Assembly: GCA_020466095.1 (NCBI GenBank) | Contig: CM035806.1 | Coordinates: 129,046,734-129,110,733, forward strand | Direction: 5' to 3' | Origin: Chlorops oryzae | Taxonomy: Eukaryota > Arthropoda > Insecta > Diptera > Chloropidae | DNA: 64,000 bases | In this document: one piece after another, positions 33,460 through 44,534 of the stretch | How the letters are laid out: each line of letters begins with the position of its first letter | Numbering within the stretch: position 1 is the first letter of the stretch | The notes under the pieces: model-generated | The model's database searches: none | What the model saw: only the letters and a program-made list of their open reading frames with translations | Told to the model about the DNA's origin: nothing | Made by a program: the position numbers and the translations under genes

Positions 33460-34108
33460 TATACCCAGCGTAATCAGGGTATATAAGGGTATCTTGTAAC
33501 AGCCAGAATTACGCTCCGTAGATATAGACATATATATATATATATTCTTGATCAGGATCAAAAATTGAATCGATTTAGACATGTCCGTCTGTCCGTCCGT
33601 CCGTGTCCAGATCTCCTCCGAAACGGCTGGACCAATCAAGTCGAAATGTGGCACACAGGTATATCGGAGTCCGAGTATGATCCTAACTAAAAATGGAAGA
33701 CATCCGCTCACTGCCACGCCCACAAATGAATTTAATGTGTTTTCAGTAAAATGCTTGTAACTTGCGAACCACTCAACACATTTCATTGATATTTGGTGTA
33801 CTGGTAAACTACAAAAAGGGACATATCCTGGGGAAAAAATGGACGCCGTCCTCCTCGAGCCACGCTCACAAATAAGCCCACAAATAAGAGTTTATCGTAA
33901 CTTATGAAGTAAAAGGCGTAGAAACTTCAAATTCGCAACATAGGTTCACCAAAGCGAATGAAAGGTGTAGGAAAAAAATGTATGTGGCCCGCCCAATGCC
34001 ACGCCCACAAATGGAGATTTTTCGTACCATAGTGCGCCAATAATGTCGGGACGCTGGGTATTTTAAAGTCGCGCTTGGACGACTTTAGCTTTCTTACTTG
34101 GTTCCACA
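33460..34108 (-). repeat. Dispersed family B inside R1
   Basis: Runs from TTTTATACCCAGCG to CTTTCTTACTTG on the plus strand, so the family's own 5' end (CAAGTAAGAAAGCTAAAGTC) is on the right. Contains GACGGACGG-type repeats near 33590 and one internal ~127-bp unit. Confidence 0.75.
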
Positions 34109-34605
34109 TGTGTTTGGTATTGGAAATTTACTTGCAGCTTTAGAGCGTAGAGCCCTTTAGCACCCATGTAAGTTACATACCAGCACAGAAATGTTCTACG
34201 GCAGGATTTTTGTCTGTATTTGTATGAAAATTTCTCTTTTAGCTGCATTCAACTTAGGTGCACATTCGCTTTAACAGCATCCTGTTTTTAGTTTTTGAAA
34301 TAAAATTTCATGGTAAAATGTTCCTTTAACAGCCCTGTTGAAAATTTATCTTTTGAATTTCAAACGCTTTCCTATCGACCTAAAATACATTTGCTTTATT
34401 AGAATTTTTCAAAAATGTTGATAAAAAATTAATAAACCTGGTTTAAGCTCTCATAGCGACTACCATTTGAAAGTTTAAACCATCAAAAAGTTTAAGCTAG
34501 GTTGAAGACGATAAACCTCAATTTTTTTTTCATTTAATTTTACTGCATTTTTTTATTTCTAGTCAGTTATGAAAGAATTTTCCTTTTATTACAAAAGTTA
34601 AATAT

Positions 34606-36338
34606 CGTTAGCTTCGGATAGAAAGGGCGTAACTCATTTTTTTTTTTAAACGAGATTTTTGCATTTTCTGATGGTCGACTCTCAAATACACCCCCTCCAA
34701 AAAAAATTGAAGACCTTTGATTGAAAATACCGAAGTTATAGTTACTTTTAAAAAAGCCCTAACTCATAGCGAAAAATTTTGCGAAAGAAAAAAGCCCTAA
34801 CTCAGAAAAAGACGTTCAACTACGCCAGTGATGGCGAGAGCTATAAATTATCATTCATAACTGTGCGTGTGCATTAGGGTGATGACTTTTTTTTAAACTC
34901 TTTTCCTGTATCATAGTACGATGAACTTTTATTAAAGACTTCATAAAATACTAATTTTAAGGTTATTTTGTAAAAAAATGTCACGCATCAAGTCATTTGA
35001 AAAATTTAATTTTTGATTTTTTTCCAAATTTTTGATGTTACTGTAAGCAGAGTAGCTCATAGAGGGGTCAAATGTAGGACCAACTACCATTATTTTTTTA
35101 TTCCCAACAATTTATCCAAACATACCTTCCCCCTATCTCCACTCCTTAAGGGGGCCCCAATACAAAAGTAATTTTTTTTATGAATTTTCCCCCCACTGTC
35201 CTTACTAGCCCCAGAGTTCCCCTAGAGGAGTCAAATGTTTGACCGACCCCCATTAACTTTGTCTCATTAACATTTTTTCCCAACATACTGACCCCCTATC
35301 TCCCCTCCTTAGGGGGTCACCCATACAAAATTACCTTAATTTTATCACTATTTCAGACAAAATGCCTGTCACTACAGTCAAACCCTTCCTAGGGGGCTGA
35401 TATATATGACCGACCCCCATTATTTTTTTACCCCAAGTATTTTCTTTAAATATACCTACCCCCTATCTCCCCTCCTTAGGGGGGTCCCCATACAAAAATA
35501 GGCTTAAATTAAAGAAAAATGCCTCACGAACTTCAATCTATAATATAGATGCCGTAGGAACAAGACGAGCATGTTCAGTATGTATATTCGAAAAATTTAC
35601 ACAAGTACCTTTTAAACGAGCCTAATATGAAGAATATTGGATTCGTTTTTGGTATGTTTTAATAATATGTTATAATTATTATTTTTTTTTAAACTGAATT
35701 TTGGGTTCCATCCCCTAACTGGCCAAATAATGACCCTAGTAGAAAAAAAATAAATTTTCTACTCAAATGCCGCAAACCTCAATCTATGACGAGTTTTTTG
35801 AGACTATAACCAATAATATCGGTTAGTGGTTTCTATTGATAAAATTAATTCAAAACAAATATTTTTTGGAACGCATTATTCACTGTTTTCACGTTCTTTT
35901 CTTAAGTCTTTGCATGTCTCTCTTGGTCTGTATGCATGCAAAGACTCAAGACCGAACGTGAAAACAGTGAATAATGCGTTTCAAAAAATATTTGTTTTGA
36001 ATTAATTTTATCAATAGAAACCACTAACCGATATTATTGGTTATAGTATAGTGCTGGATCGCATCTTATAATTTTATTTATATTTTAAACTTTGCGTACA
36101 AAGACCTAACTCACGTGTTTTGAACGAAAATTGATATCAAAAAGCCCTAACTCAGAAAACTGCTCGAAACACAGAAAAAATAAAAATCAAGCCTAAAACA
36201 AATTTCGTGCGTAGTATTTAATTGACTTTGCGTTTAAACTTTTTTTAAATATCTAACCTTTGCGATTTTATGAAGTTTTTTCCTTCTCCTGTAAAGTAGC
36301 AAAATAATGAGTTACGCCCTTTCTATCCGAAGCTATCG
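34606..36338. mobile_element. ATAT-flanked TIR element (1733 bp) inserted in R1
   Basis: TIRs begin CGTTAGCTTCGGATAGAAAG (left) and CGATAGCTTCGGATAGAAAG (right, inverse), at least 30 bp. ATAT lies on both sides (34602-34605, 36339-36342), and the empty site with a single ATAT is seen in R3 at 54582-54585. A 4-bp duplication would suit Sola-like elements. Interior: three diverged ~165-bp tandem units (35050-35520), a hairpin (35803-36047) and several CCCTAACTCA motifs. No transposase. Confidence 0.85.
35803..36047. repeat. Hairpin nested in the ATAT element
   Basis: 245-bp near-perfect inverted repeat, arms ~110 bp starting ACTATAACCAATAATATCGG. Its removal leaves sequence similar to the fragment at 3051, which begins just after its right arm. 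Confidence 0.8.
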
Positions 36339-36621
36339 ATATGTTTTTTGTTAATAAAATTAATATTTGGACGGCGTTCTTTTAAGAATTAAAGTGTTGT
36401 TAAAGACATTCTGATATGTTACTCAAAAATACAGCAAAAAATTTCGGGTAGGTGCGTTTTTCGCGTAAGTGCATAAAATTGTCTGGAAAATAATTGAATG
36501 CAGCTAAGCAGAATATACTGTATCGCATTTTCGCTTGTGAAAAACAGTTGAAAACAACAAACAGCCGTCTTGTATACATATATTTTTCGATTAATAAAAA
36601 CAATTGAGTTTTGCGAAAAAC

Positions 36622-37079
36622 AGCGTTGCTGTGGCTAATTTTTATTTGTAGCCGTAATCAAGAAATGTAAAAAAATACCCAAAAGCTTTTTTTTATATAA
36701 ATAACAAATTATTGGTATCTAAGTTTGTTAAAATTTTTGTAGTTTATTCTTTAAGCGCCAATATTTCCAAACATATATAAATAAGTTTCAATTTATAAAT
36801 AACTTGAATAGCGAAACTACAAGTACATTTTTATTTTAAAAAATTTTTAAATATGCTTGGTCATAAGGGACATTTTCGCCGATTCAAAAAAAAAAAAGTT
36901 TCCATAGGAGAACAAATATTTTGGCTTTTTTTTATAACCCACCGCTGGGCAGCCCCCGAGGCTGAACGGTTAAAGTAATCGCATTCACGATGTGGACATA
37001 ATTTGTAGATGATTTCAATACGACCATTTTCGCATATTGCTTATATATCTGCGACACCCTGTTTCCGAGATATGTATAC
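36622..37079. other. AT-rich spacer
   Basis: No feature recognised between R1 and the second GAATGC MITE. Confidence 0.35.
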
Positions 37080-37762
37080 TAGTGATGTAACGAATGTCAA
37101 ATTTTAGCATTCGCGAATGCGAATGCGAATGCCTACTCATATTCGCGAATGCGAATGCGAATATTCAGTTTTTGAATCTATATCTCAAATTTAGCACACA
37201 TCACCAAATCAATTCATTTATTTATATAGCGCACTAACTTTGGAAAAAAATAATTCATTCATAAGTAAAAGAAATTACACATTTCGATGTTAAATTTCAA
37301 AGTGTTAAAAAAAAACAGTCACATGACAACAACAAAACTAATCCGGCGATTTCGTGCAAGCATAACGCCCCTGCGCAATACGCAATGTTATTGTCGTTTT
37401 TCGTTTAGCAGCCCTCAGACGGTCGTTCTTGTATGAAAATTTATGTGAAGGAACTTAAAGGCATTCCAAATGCGTTTAATTCAGGGATCGGCAAAATTGA
37501 AAATGCAAGTGTGTGTGAGAGAGCAGATTATAAGTGTAATATCTGTTTAACGGTAGCACATAAAAAATTCTTTAAATGCTAAAATATTGGCTTTTAATTT
37601 TAAATTTAAAAAATCGATTAAAGTTTACATTTTTGGTCAATTTTCTGCTAATTATATATTCGCAAAATATTCGCAACATTTTGCGAATGCGAATGCGAAT
37701 GTGAAAAAATATGCGAATATTCGCGAATGCGAATGCGAATGCGAATATTCGTTACATCACTA
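37080..37762. mobile_element. hAT-type MITE copy 2 with GAATGC repeats (683 bp)
   Basis: Near-identical to 9906-10592. Flanks ATGTATAC (37072-37079) and ATGTGTAC (37763-37770) match 7/8 as an 8-bp duplication. Confidence 0.85.
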
Positions 37763-37944
37763 ATGTGTACTAAAAAAATTGAATCGGGCAGTTTTTAAAT
37801 AACAGTATCTTTCAATAGGTTTTCAGGGTTCTTATTCCGCATCCGAGATGCCATTATGTACATATCACCATCAAATTTTACCATCACCATTTACAGCTGT
37901 TAGCTGCACAGTATGTTTATTGAGTTTGCAAACGCTTAATGCTT

Positions 37945-38360
37945 CGTCTTGTGTACGAGGCTATCAACGCGTGCGTCAACACAGTGCTTGAAATGCGTGC
38001 AACATAAGTTTACACACTATTTTTTGCTGAATTTGTTAAACGTGATCAACTAGGTGTACGAGGTCTTTCAACAATTGATGAAATTCATCAACTAGGTGTA
38101 CGAGGTCTTTCAACAATTGATGAAATTCATCAACTAGGTGTACGAGGTCTTTCAACAATTGATGAAGTTCATCAACTAGGTGTACGAGGATCGCAATGCG
38201 TTCAACGCATCGCAGTTCAATCTTGTATAAGAACGCGTTTATCAATCTGAAACGCCACCAGATGCGCACAAGTGTACGAGGGCATATATTAAGCTATTTA
38301 ATTTAGGAACTCGTTGAAAAGTTGCGTGCGTGCGTTGATGTCATAGTGTACGAGAGGCAT
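37945..38360. repeat. GTGTACGAG inverted region with 42-bp minisatellite
   Basis: GTGTACGAG recurs at both ends in opposite context with weak arm similarity (ATCAACGC.CGCACGC). Within it, 38045-38196 holds three and a half copies of a 42-bp unit containing AACTAGGTGTACGAGGTCTT. Because 42 is divisible by three, the minus strand reads a 14-residue repeat (LVHLVDEFHQLLKD) without interruption. Confidence 0.65.
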
Positions 38361-38458
38361 AACGCGATTGTTATACACAAAACAAAAACATAATTCAATA
38401 ACAAAAAATAACAAAAAAATTTGGTTTGCTCTTTATAGATTTTCTGGGCTATCCCAAT

Positions 38459-39125
38459 CCACATATGGGGCAAAACACGTCATGTGTACCACCGGCAAAA
38501 TTTTTTCTCCCCGATGTGGATGAAACTTGGTACAGTTGTTAAGATGTAAGAGTACGTTAAATGTGCAAAAAAATAGTAAATTTTAATCACGGGGTGCCGA
38601 GATACAGGGTGTCAAAGTTTAGATTTTTGCTTCGAAGAACATATTTCATTGAATTACAATGGGGCTAAAATCGCCTCGCTTCAAAAATTTTTCGAATGTT
38701 TCTTTAAAAAAATTTTCTGAACTTTTCGAAAACAATACTTAAAAATTTTTTCGATAACGGTAAATGAGAAAAATTTGGCATTTTAGTTCTATTTCTTGAT
38801 TTTCTAGGAGAGACGTCATATTTTAATTTTAATTTTTTAATTTTGAAATAAAGCTTAGTTCTTCCCCTTTAAAATTATGCATAAATCAGAATGGGCGGAC
38901 CTTGATTAGTGGTCCAAATACACCTTTGAAGATGCTTACCTAGCATATTTCCCTCAATAACCACTAAGCGAGCGCTATATCAAAACAGAACGCAACGATT
39001 GCGCTTGACAATTATGCGCTCGCTTAGTGGTTATTGAGGGAAATATGCTGTACCAAGTTTCATCCAAATCGGGGAGAAAAAATTTTGCCGGTGGTACACT
39101 TGACGTGTTTTGCCCCATATGGGTG
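38459..39125. mobile_element. Inverted-repeat element with split arms
   Basis: Outer arms of ~70 bp (CACATATGGGGCAAAACACG and inverse at 39105-39125, continuing through GGTGGTACAC) and inner arms of ~33 bp (38942-38974 and 39018-39051). About 400 bp separates the left outer and inner arms. Only the right arms recur in the second block copy (from 44535). Confidence 0.65.
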
Positions 39126-39176
39126 CTGGCGACGCTTTGCTTTCTTGGGCGGACGTGCTGTGGATACCGCTGCTTC

Positions 39177-39719
39177 TTAAGGTGAGTCGAAGTTCTTTTC
39201 CTTAATCCTTATATTCCCAGATGCCTGGATCCGCACCTGGTAGGGTTTGCCATTAAAAGTTTTATTGAAAGTCAGTCGCTTTCCTGGCTCTCGCTTTGCC
39301 GCTGCTTCCCGAATGATGTTTCTTAACGCGATGGGTATGCCATCACCTAATTCAGCCTTCGGTACGTTGAAATTTTTCTCGTAGCCGTTGAGTTTTGGCT
39401 TCGGCGTTTCTGTTTCTTCGGTTGCGCAGCCACCCCAGTCGTTGTTGTGTATATCGGTCGCGGGCAGGTCTATGTTGTAACTTTCGGATGCCTCCTCTGG
39501 CTGTACGGGATAAATCCGAGGCTCGTCCCTTGTGTGTATTAGTTCATTTACATTTCCAGCGGGCATTGGAACTACTTTTACCCGTCCTGTTCGTGTATTT
39601 CGTATTGGCATCAAGGCAGCCGGTAGTAAAATTGACCTGGGTTGGATTCCCTGGATTATGGTCATGGATTCCCGAAGTTGCTGGCTGGTTAGTCGGAGCT
39701 TGACGTCTGCTTCAGTCAT
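39177..39719 (-). CDS. Unrecognised 180-codon protein, copy 1
   Basis: Full ATG-to-TAA frame starting MTEADVKLRLTSQQLRESMT. A Pro/basic part (RTGRVKVVPMPAGN near residue 43) is followed by an acidic middle (EEASESYNIDLPATD) and a basic C-terminus (IIREAAAKREPGKRLTFNKT, then KPYQVRIQASGNIRIKEKN). No signal peptide or membrane segment. An acceptor-like TTGCAACAG lies five bases before the ATG, so this may be a 3' exon. Copy 2 at 44714-45265 differs by about six residue changes and a 9-bp in-frame indel, with only one silent change that I could see. The function is unknown. Confidence 0.45.
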   Translation of the reverse strand: MTEADVKLRLTSQQLRESMTIIQGIQPRSILLPAALMPIRNTRTGRVKVVPMPAGNVNELIHTRDEPRIYPVQPEEASESYNIDLPATDIHNNDWGGCATEETETPKPKLNGYEKNFNVPKAELGDGIPIALRNIIREAAAKREPGKRLTFNKTFNGKPYQVRIQASGNIRIKEKNFDSP

Positions 39720-39910
39720 CGTTTCTGTTGCAATTAAAAAGAGTTCGGATCAGTATAGGTGCATGTAATTGTGCAGGTGATGGTGTATGTGATGGTGTAT
39801 GTGATGTGTATGCGAAATTTTCATAAGCAAAACTAAAAGGCTATACCTATGTAGATATATACACGCATATACTTATTAGTAGGGCAACCGGATATATGAT
39901 TTTGCTTATT

Positions 39911-42227
39911 AGAACGAAGTTTTTTATGAAACGATAGCGACAGGGGACCTAGTCGAGAAAAAGTGAAAAACCGCTCTAAAATCCGCGTTACCTAAATTGA
40001 AGTTCGCAAAAAAGGGTATAATAACCTTTGCAAAAAGAAAGAAAATATACATATATTTACGTAAAATGACTTGCTGATGCGGCCGAGATATTATACTTTT
40101 TTAGGCGACACTTATTTCCGACGATATCCCGAAAAAACAATTAATTATTAAATTCAGAAACTACACAGGCACATACAAGCATAAATGCATTCAAACAAAA
40201 CAAAACAATATGTGGTGCTGCCAGACTGAACGTTTTCAGAATAACTCCGATTAGTAGGTTGTTGCAAATATATAAGGGCATTTTAGGTAGCTTATAATTT
40301 TTTTGCGCTATCAAAGTATCCGTCAATTCGTACATAATTAAAACATATTTAAAATCATCGTCTGTACTCCGGGGGCTGCGGATGTAATATCGGTGTGAAA
40401 AATATCGATACTTTAAAACATCTTTATGTATGAAAATTCGCATTTTCGAGACTATCTCATTTGCGATGGAAAACCCTTTACACGTATGCTTTTTCAGTTC
40501 CAGTATATTCTGCTTATCTAACTTAGCACTTTGAGGGCTCAACGCTGTTAAAGTAAATTGAAAGGAAGTAACGAGCTCACTACTTTGAAGAAAGGAAATC
40601 AGAGCTGAAACTTCGATGACAGGTCGACAGAAATATAGGAAATGTGTGACTTAAATGCAACCCTGTGAGTCCGATTACTTGTAATAAGCGTATGCGTTCA
40701 AGTAGCGAAAGTAAGTCAAAGTACTTATTTGTTTTTATACCCAGCGTAAGCAACGTATATTACGGTATCTTGTAACAGCCAGAATAACGCTCCGTAGATA
40801 TAGACATATATATATATATATATTCTCGATCAGGATCAAAAATTCGATTTAGACATGTCCGTCTGTCCGTCCGCCCATGTCCGGATCTCCTCCGAAACGG
40901 CTGACCAATCAAGTCGAAATGTGGCACACAGGTATATCGGAGTCCGAGTATGATCCTAACTAAAAATGGAAGACATCCGCTCACTGCCACGCCCACAAAT
41001 GAATTTAATGTGTTTTCAGTAAAATGCTTGTAACTTGCGAACCACTCAACACATTTCATTGACATTTGGTGTACTGGTAAACTACAAAAAGGGACATATC
41101 CTGGAAAAAAATGGACGCCGCCCTCCGTGAGCCATGCCCAAAAATAAGGGCTTATCGTAACTTGTGAAGTAAAAGGCGTAGAAGCTTCAAATTCGCAACA
41201 TAGGTTGACCAAGACGAATGAAAGGTGTAGGAAAAAATTTTATGAGGCCCGCCCACTGCCACGCCCACAAATGGAGATTTTTCGTAACTTCCGAAGTAAA
41301 AAGCGTAGAAGCTTCAAATTCGTAACATAGGTTGACCAAGGCGAAGCAAAGGTGTAGGAAAAAATTTTATGTGGCTCGCCCACTGCCACGCCCACAAATG
41401 AAGATTTTTCGTAACTTCCGAGGTTAAAGGCGTAGAAGCTTCAAAATCGCAACATAGGTTGACAAAGGCAAATGAAAGGTGTAGGAACAAAAATTTATGT
41501 AGCCCTCCCACTGCCACGCCCACAAATGGAGAAATTTCGTAACTTCCGAAGTAAAAGGCATAGAAGCTTCAAATTCGCAACATAGGTTCACCAAGGCGAA
41601 TGAAAGGTGTAGGAAAAAATTTTATTTGGCCTGCCCACTGCCACGCCCACAAATGAAGATTTTTCGTAACTTACGAAGTAAAAGGCGTAGAAGCTTCAAA
41701 TCCGCAACATAGGTTCACCAAGGCGAATGAAAGGTGTAGGGAAATAATTTATGAGGCCCTCCCACTGCCACGCCCATAAATAGAGAAGCAAAACATAGTG
41801 CGCTCATAACGTCGGGACGCTGGGTATTTCAAAGTCGGGCTTGACCGACTTTAGCTTTCTTACTTGTTTGTTAATAAAATTAATATTTGGACGGCGTTCT
41901 TTTAAGAATTCAAGTGTTGTTAAAGACATTCTGATATGTTACTCAAAAATACAGCAAAAAATTTCGGGTAGGTGCGTTTTTCGCGTAAGTGCATAAAATT
42001 GTCTGGAAAATAATTGAATGCAGCTAAGCAGAATATACTGTATCGCATTTTTGCTTGTGAAAAACAGTTGAAAACAACAAACAGCCGTCTTGTATACATA
42101 TATTTTTCGATTAATAAAAACAATTGAGTTTTGCGAAAAACCTTGCTGCGAATTATATTTACTAACATTTATAAATACCATAATGAACTTCGTTCTTATC
42201 TGGTGTCCTATGACACAACTCAACTTG
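39911..42227 (-). repeat. Repeat R, copy R2 (complete, 2317 bp)
   Basis: Inserted in block copy 1. The block copy 2 sequence shows the unoccupied site, with two Ts apparently duplicated. It contains the shared 133-codon frame (40141-40542) and a family B unit (40738-41868) whose internal ~127-bp unit is repeated about five times (41160-41790), against once in R1 and R3. The ends AGAACGAAGTT and CAACTTG are not clean inverted repeats, so its class is unknown. Confidence 0.85.
41160..41790 (-). repeat. Five-unit tandem array inside R2
   Basis: Units of about 127 bp sharing GCGTAGAAGCTTCAAATTCG and TGCCACGCCCACAAATG. Units differ from each other by several substitutions, so the expansion is not very recent. 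Confidence 0.8.
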
Positions 42228-42817
42228 TTTTTTAAGCAAACCGCATATTATATGCAAAAGCAATTTTTTGTTTTGTATTTGATTTATATTTCAAACAAAA
42301 TAAAACTTCTGGCCCACTTCGTTTTTTGTTTAAAATAGGAGGCGTTGGAAATTGTGCGTAATATTTTATTCTGTGTAAAAATGATTTTGAAATTTGATTT
42401 TGTGTTTGATTTGATTTGAATTTTTTTTATGTCTTATTTTAAGACGAAAAAAATCATATTTAAAAGCATATTTCCGGTTGCCCTACTTATTAGCATTGTT
42501 ATTAAACTTTCTTTTTTCTTTCTTTTTCATTTTTCTATTGCAGGACTTCACAACTTGAGTGCAATTGTGGTGGGGGAGGTAATTTATCAAAATAAATTTT
42601 ATCTATATATATAAAATAATGTTGCGAAATGTGTTTGTGTTGAACTTTCTCGGGCACTGGCTGAACCGATTTGCATGCAGTTTTTTTTGTTTGAAAGGTG
42701 AAGTCTGCCTGAATGTTTTAAGCTATATGCGACATTGGTGCGTGTGCGACATTGGTGCGCGTGCGACATTGGTGCGTGTGTCGTGAGATATCAGCATTTT
42801 TGTGAGTTGTAAGAATT

Positions 42818-43113
42818 GATAGATAGAAAGATTGATAGATTGATTGATTGACAGATTGATAGATTGATTGATTGGTATATTAAAAGATTGATAGATTGAA
42901 AGATTGACAGATTGGTAGGTTGATAGATTGAAAGATTGATAAATTAACAGATTGACAGAATGATAGATTGATGGATAAATATATTGAAAGATTGATAGAT
43001 TGAGAAATTGATAGATTGACTGATTGACAGATTGATAGATTCAAAGATTGATAGATCGATAGATTGATAGATTGAAAGATTGATAGATTGATAGATTGAC
43101 ATATTGATAGGTT
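42818..43113 (+). repeat. GATTGATA-type minisatellite, left part
   Basis: Imperfect tandem repeats of ATTGATAG/ATTGAAAG/ATTGACAG. Continues at 43767-44016 after the solo LTR, so it was a single array of about 550 bp. Confidence 0.9.
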
Positions 43114-43762
43114 TGTTGTGAGTTACAACATTCGTGCACTCACTGTACGACCTCGCGTGAATCAAACAGCCAATCGTTTTCGCAAGAACAGCGAATAACA
43201 GACAGAAGCAAACAAAAGAAATGCAACGATCGAAGACAATGACACAATATCGTCACCAAAGCAGAACTAGAACTGGAACGCAGAAGTAGGTCAGCGGTAA
43301 TGAGAACAACGACTACGTCAGCACCAGCTATTACACGAAGTTATGGAGAAAAGCGAAATTGGGCAATAGGCGATTGCACAGCAGCAGTTCGTCATTTGCG
43401 GAAGTGTTCCAGATTTGGCGAGAAAGTGCAGCCTAAGCACTTTCTCCTTATAAAAGGGAAGAATCAACATCGACAAGGGGACTCTTGATTCAGTATTCAA
43501 AGTCTCAACTCCGATGCACGTACTCACCCAAGGGCCACGACAACGGAGCGTAGACTTAAGTGTTAGACAGGGAATTAGGGAAGCCCTTCGAGTCAATTAG
43601 GAGCTAGAGTAGGATCCAAAAATTGTAATTAAAATAATAAGTAAATTAATAAAAGGACTTAAATGAATAATCTGTGTCCGGAGTATTATTTAAAAGGGAT
43701 AATTAGGTCTGGGTATTAGTCTGGAGGAGCCAGACTGATACATTCCTCTAATAATCACAACA
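43114..43762 (+). mobile_element. Solo LTR (649 bp) in the minisatellite
   Basis: Ends TGTTGTG and CACAACA are exact inverse TG...CA termini, flanked by GGTT at 43110-43113 and 43763-43766. Contains a TATAAAAGG box near 43450 and AATAAAAGG near 43648. No internal retrotransposon sequence adjoins it. The 4-bp duplication suits Gypsy or BEL. Confidence 0.8.
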
Positions 43763-43766
43763 GGTT

Positions 43767-44016
43767 GATAGATTGAAAAATTGATAAATTGACAGATTGA
43801 CAGATTGATAGATTGATAGAATGACAGATTGATAGATTTATGGATAAATATATTGAAATATTTATAGATTGACAGATTGATAGAGTGTCAGATTGATAGA
43901 TTGATGGATAGATGTATTGAAATATTGATTGATTGACAGATTGATAGGTTGAAAGATTGATGATAGAAGGATAGATAGATGGATAGATGAATAGAGAGAT
44001 GGATAGATAGATAACA
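43767..44016 (+). repeat. GATTGATA-type minisatellite, right part
   Basis: Continuation of the array at 42818-43113, grading into GGATAGATAGATG near 43975-44010. Confidence 0.9.
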
Positions 44017-44088
44017 GCTATTCCCTAAATTAGATGGGGGAATAATTTTACCGAGATTGCACTGCAGCCGGTATCTAGGTTATTTAAA

Positions 44089-44534
44089 ATGAAAGGGCAG
44101 CAAAGCAGGCTTTTCGGTGGTGCTGTACTGCTGCTGTCCTGTGATTTTAGACAGACATTGCCCGTTATTCCCCGCGCTACATATGCGGATGAAATCAACG
44201 CGTGTACAAAACAATCACATCTATGGCGAAATGTCAGTACATTATGTTTTAACACAAATATACGTGTTCAGCTGCAAAACGATCCATTGGAACTATCATT
44301 CTCCGAGCAATTGCTCAACATTGGAAATGGAACAATACCATTGCATGGGGACACACGATGCATCAAATTGCCAGGAAATTTCTGCAACATGGTAAATGCG
44401 AAAAATGCTTTGATTGAAAGCATATTTCCAGATTTAAAAGCTAATTATCTTAATCATGCGTGGCTTCGTGAACGAGCTATTTTAGCTGCAAAAAATATCG
44501 ATGTTGACGCTATTAACTTTAAAATACAACAGTC
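44089..44534 (+). pseudogene. Helitron Pif1-like helicase fragment
   Basis: 149 codons up to the block boundary. LSCDFRQTLPVIPRATYADE is the helicase motif region of Helitron Rep/Hel proteins (canonically GDFRQTLPVIPR; here SCDF), followed by CTKQSHLWRNVSTLCF, NIRVQL, and near the end NIDVDAINFKIQQ, all in the right order. The helicase would unwind DNA in rolling-circle transposition. The frame runs 13 codons into unrelated block sequence before stopping at 44574, so the break is exactly the duplication edge. Confidence 0.85.

Larger units (their letters stand above)
32636..36621 (-). repeat. Repeat R, copy R1, interrupted
   Basis: Nearly identical, in reverse, to R3 (54213-56551) and to R2 (39911-42227). 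Begins AGAACGAAGTTCTTTATGAA, contains a family B unit (33460-34108), is split by an ATAT-flanked element (34606-36338) and stops short at 36621, missing the last ~90 bp seen in R2 and R3. A 133-codon frame without ATG is preserved in all three copies (32865-33266 here); I recognise nothing in it. Confidence 0.85.
38998..42600. repeat. Duplicated block, copy 1 (with R2 inserted)
   Basis: Sequence from ATTGCGCTTGACAATT at 38998 to 39910, and from 42228 to 42600, matches 44535-45832 at high identity. Copy 2 lacks R2 and so gives the empty site (GCTTATTTTTTAAGC at 45450-45464). Both copies hold the unknown minus-strand frame and a small inverted repeat with GTAGGGCAACCGGA ends. Confidence 0.88.
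42602..44534 (+). mobile_element. Helitron fragment
   Basis: Begins TCTATATATATAAAATAATG directly after an A, matching the 5'-TC end of Helitrons inserted between A and T, and contains a Pif1-type helicase fragment near its right end. Block copy 2 shows no insertion at the equivalent point. A GATTGATA-type minisatellite and a solo LTR lie within. The Rep domain and the CTRR end are absent. Confidence 0.6.

Noticed and set aside
33304..33786. 160-codon minus-strand frame (also 55401-55883 and a variant at 40760-41212)
   Set aside because: It lies wholly inside the dispersed family B repeat and includes translated GACGGACGG and TATATA runs; openness follows from recent copying of repeat R, not from coding.
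39395..39703. Plus-strand frames opposite the unknown 180-codon frame
   Set aside because: Shadows of the minus-strand frame; no independent signal.
42944..43165. Minus-strand frame of SINLSIYQSI-type repeats
   Set aside because: Direct translation of the GATTGATA minisatellite and adjoining LTR start.
42818..44016. CRISPR-like array
   Set aside because: Short units vary and have no spacers; the context is a eukaryotic genome.
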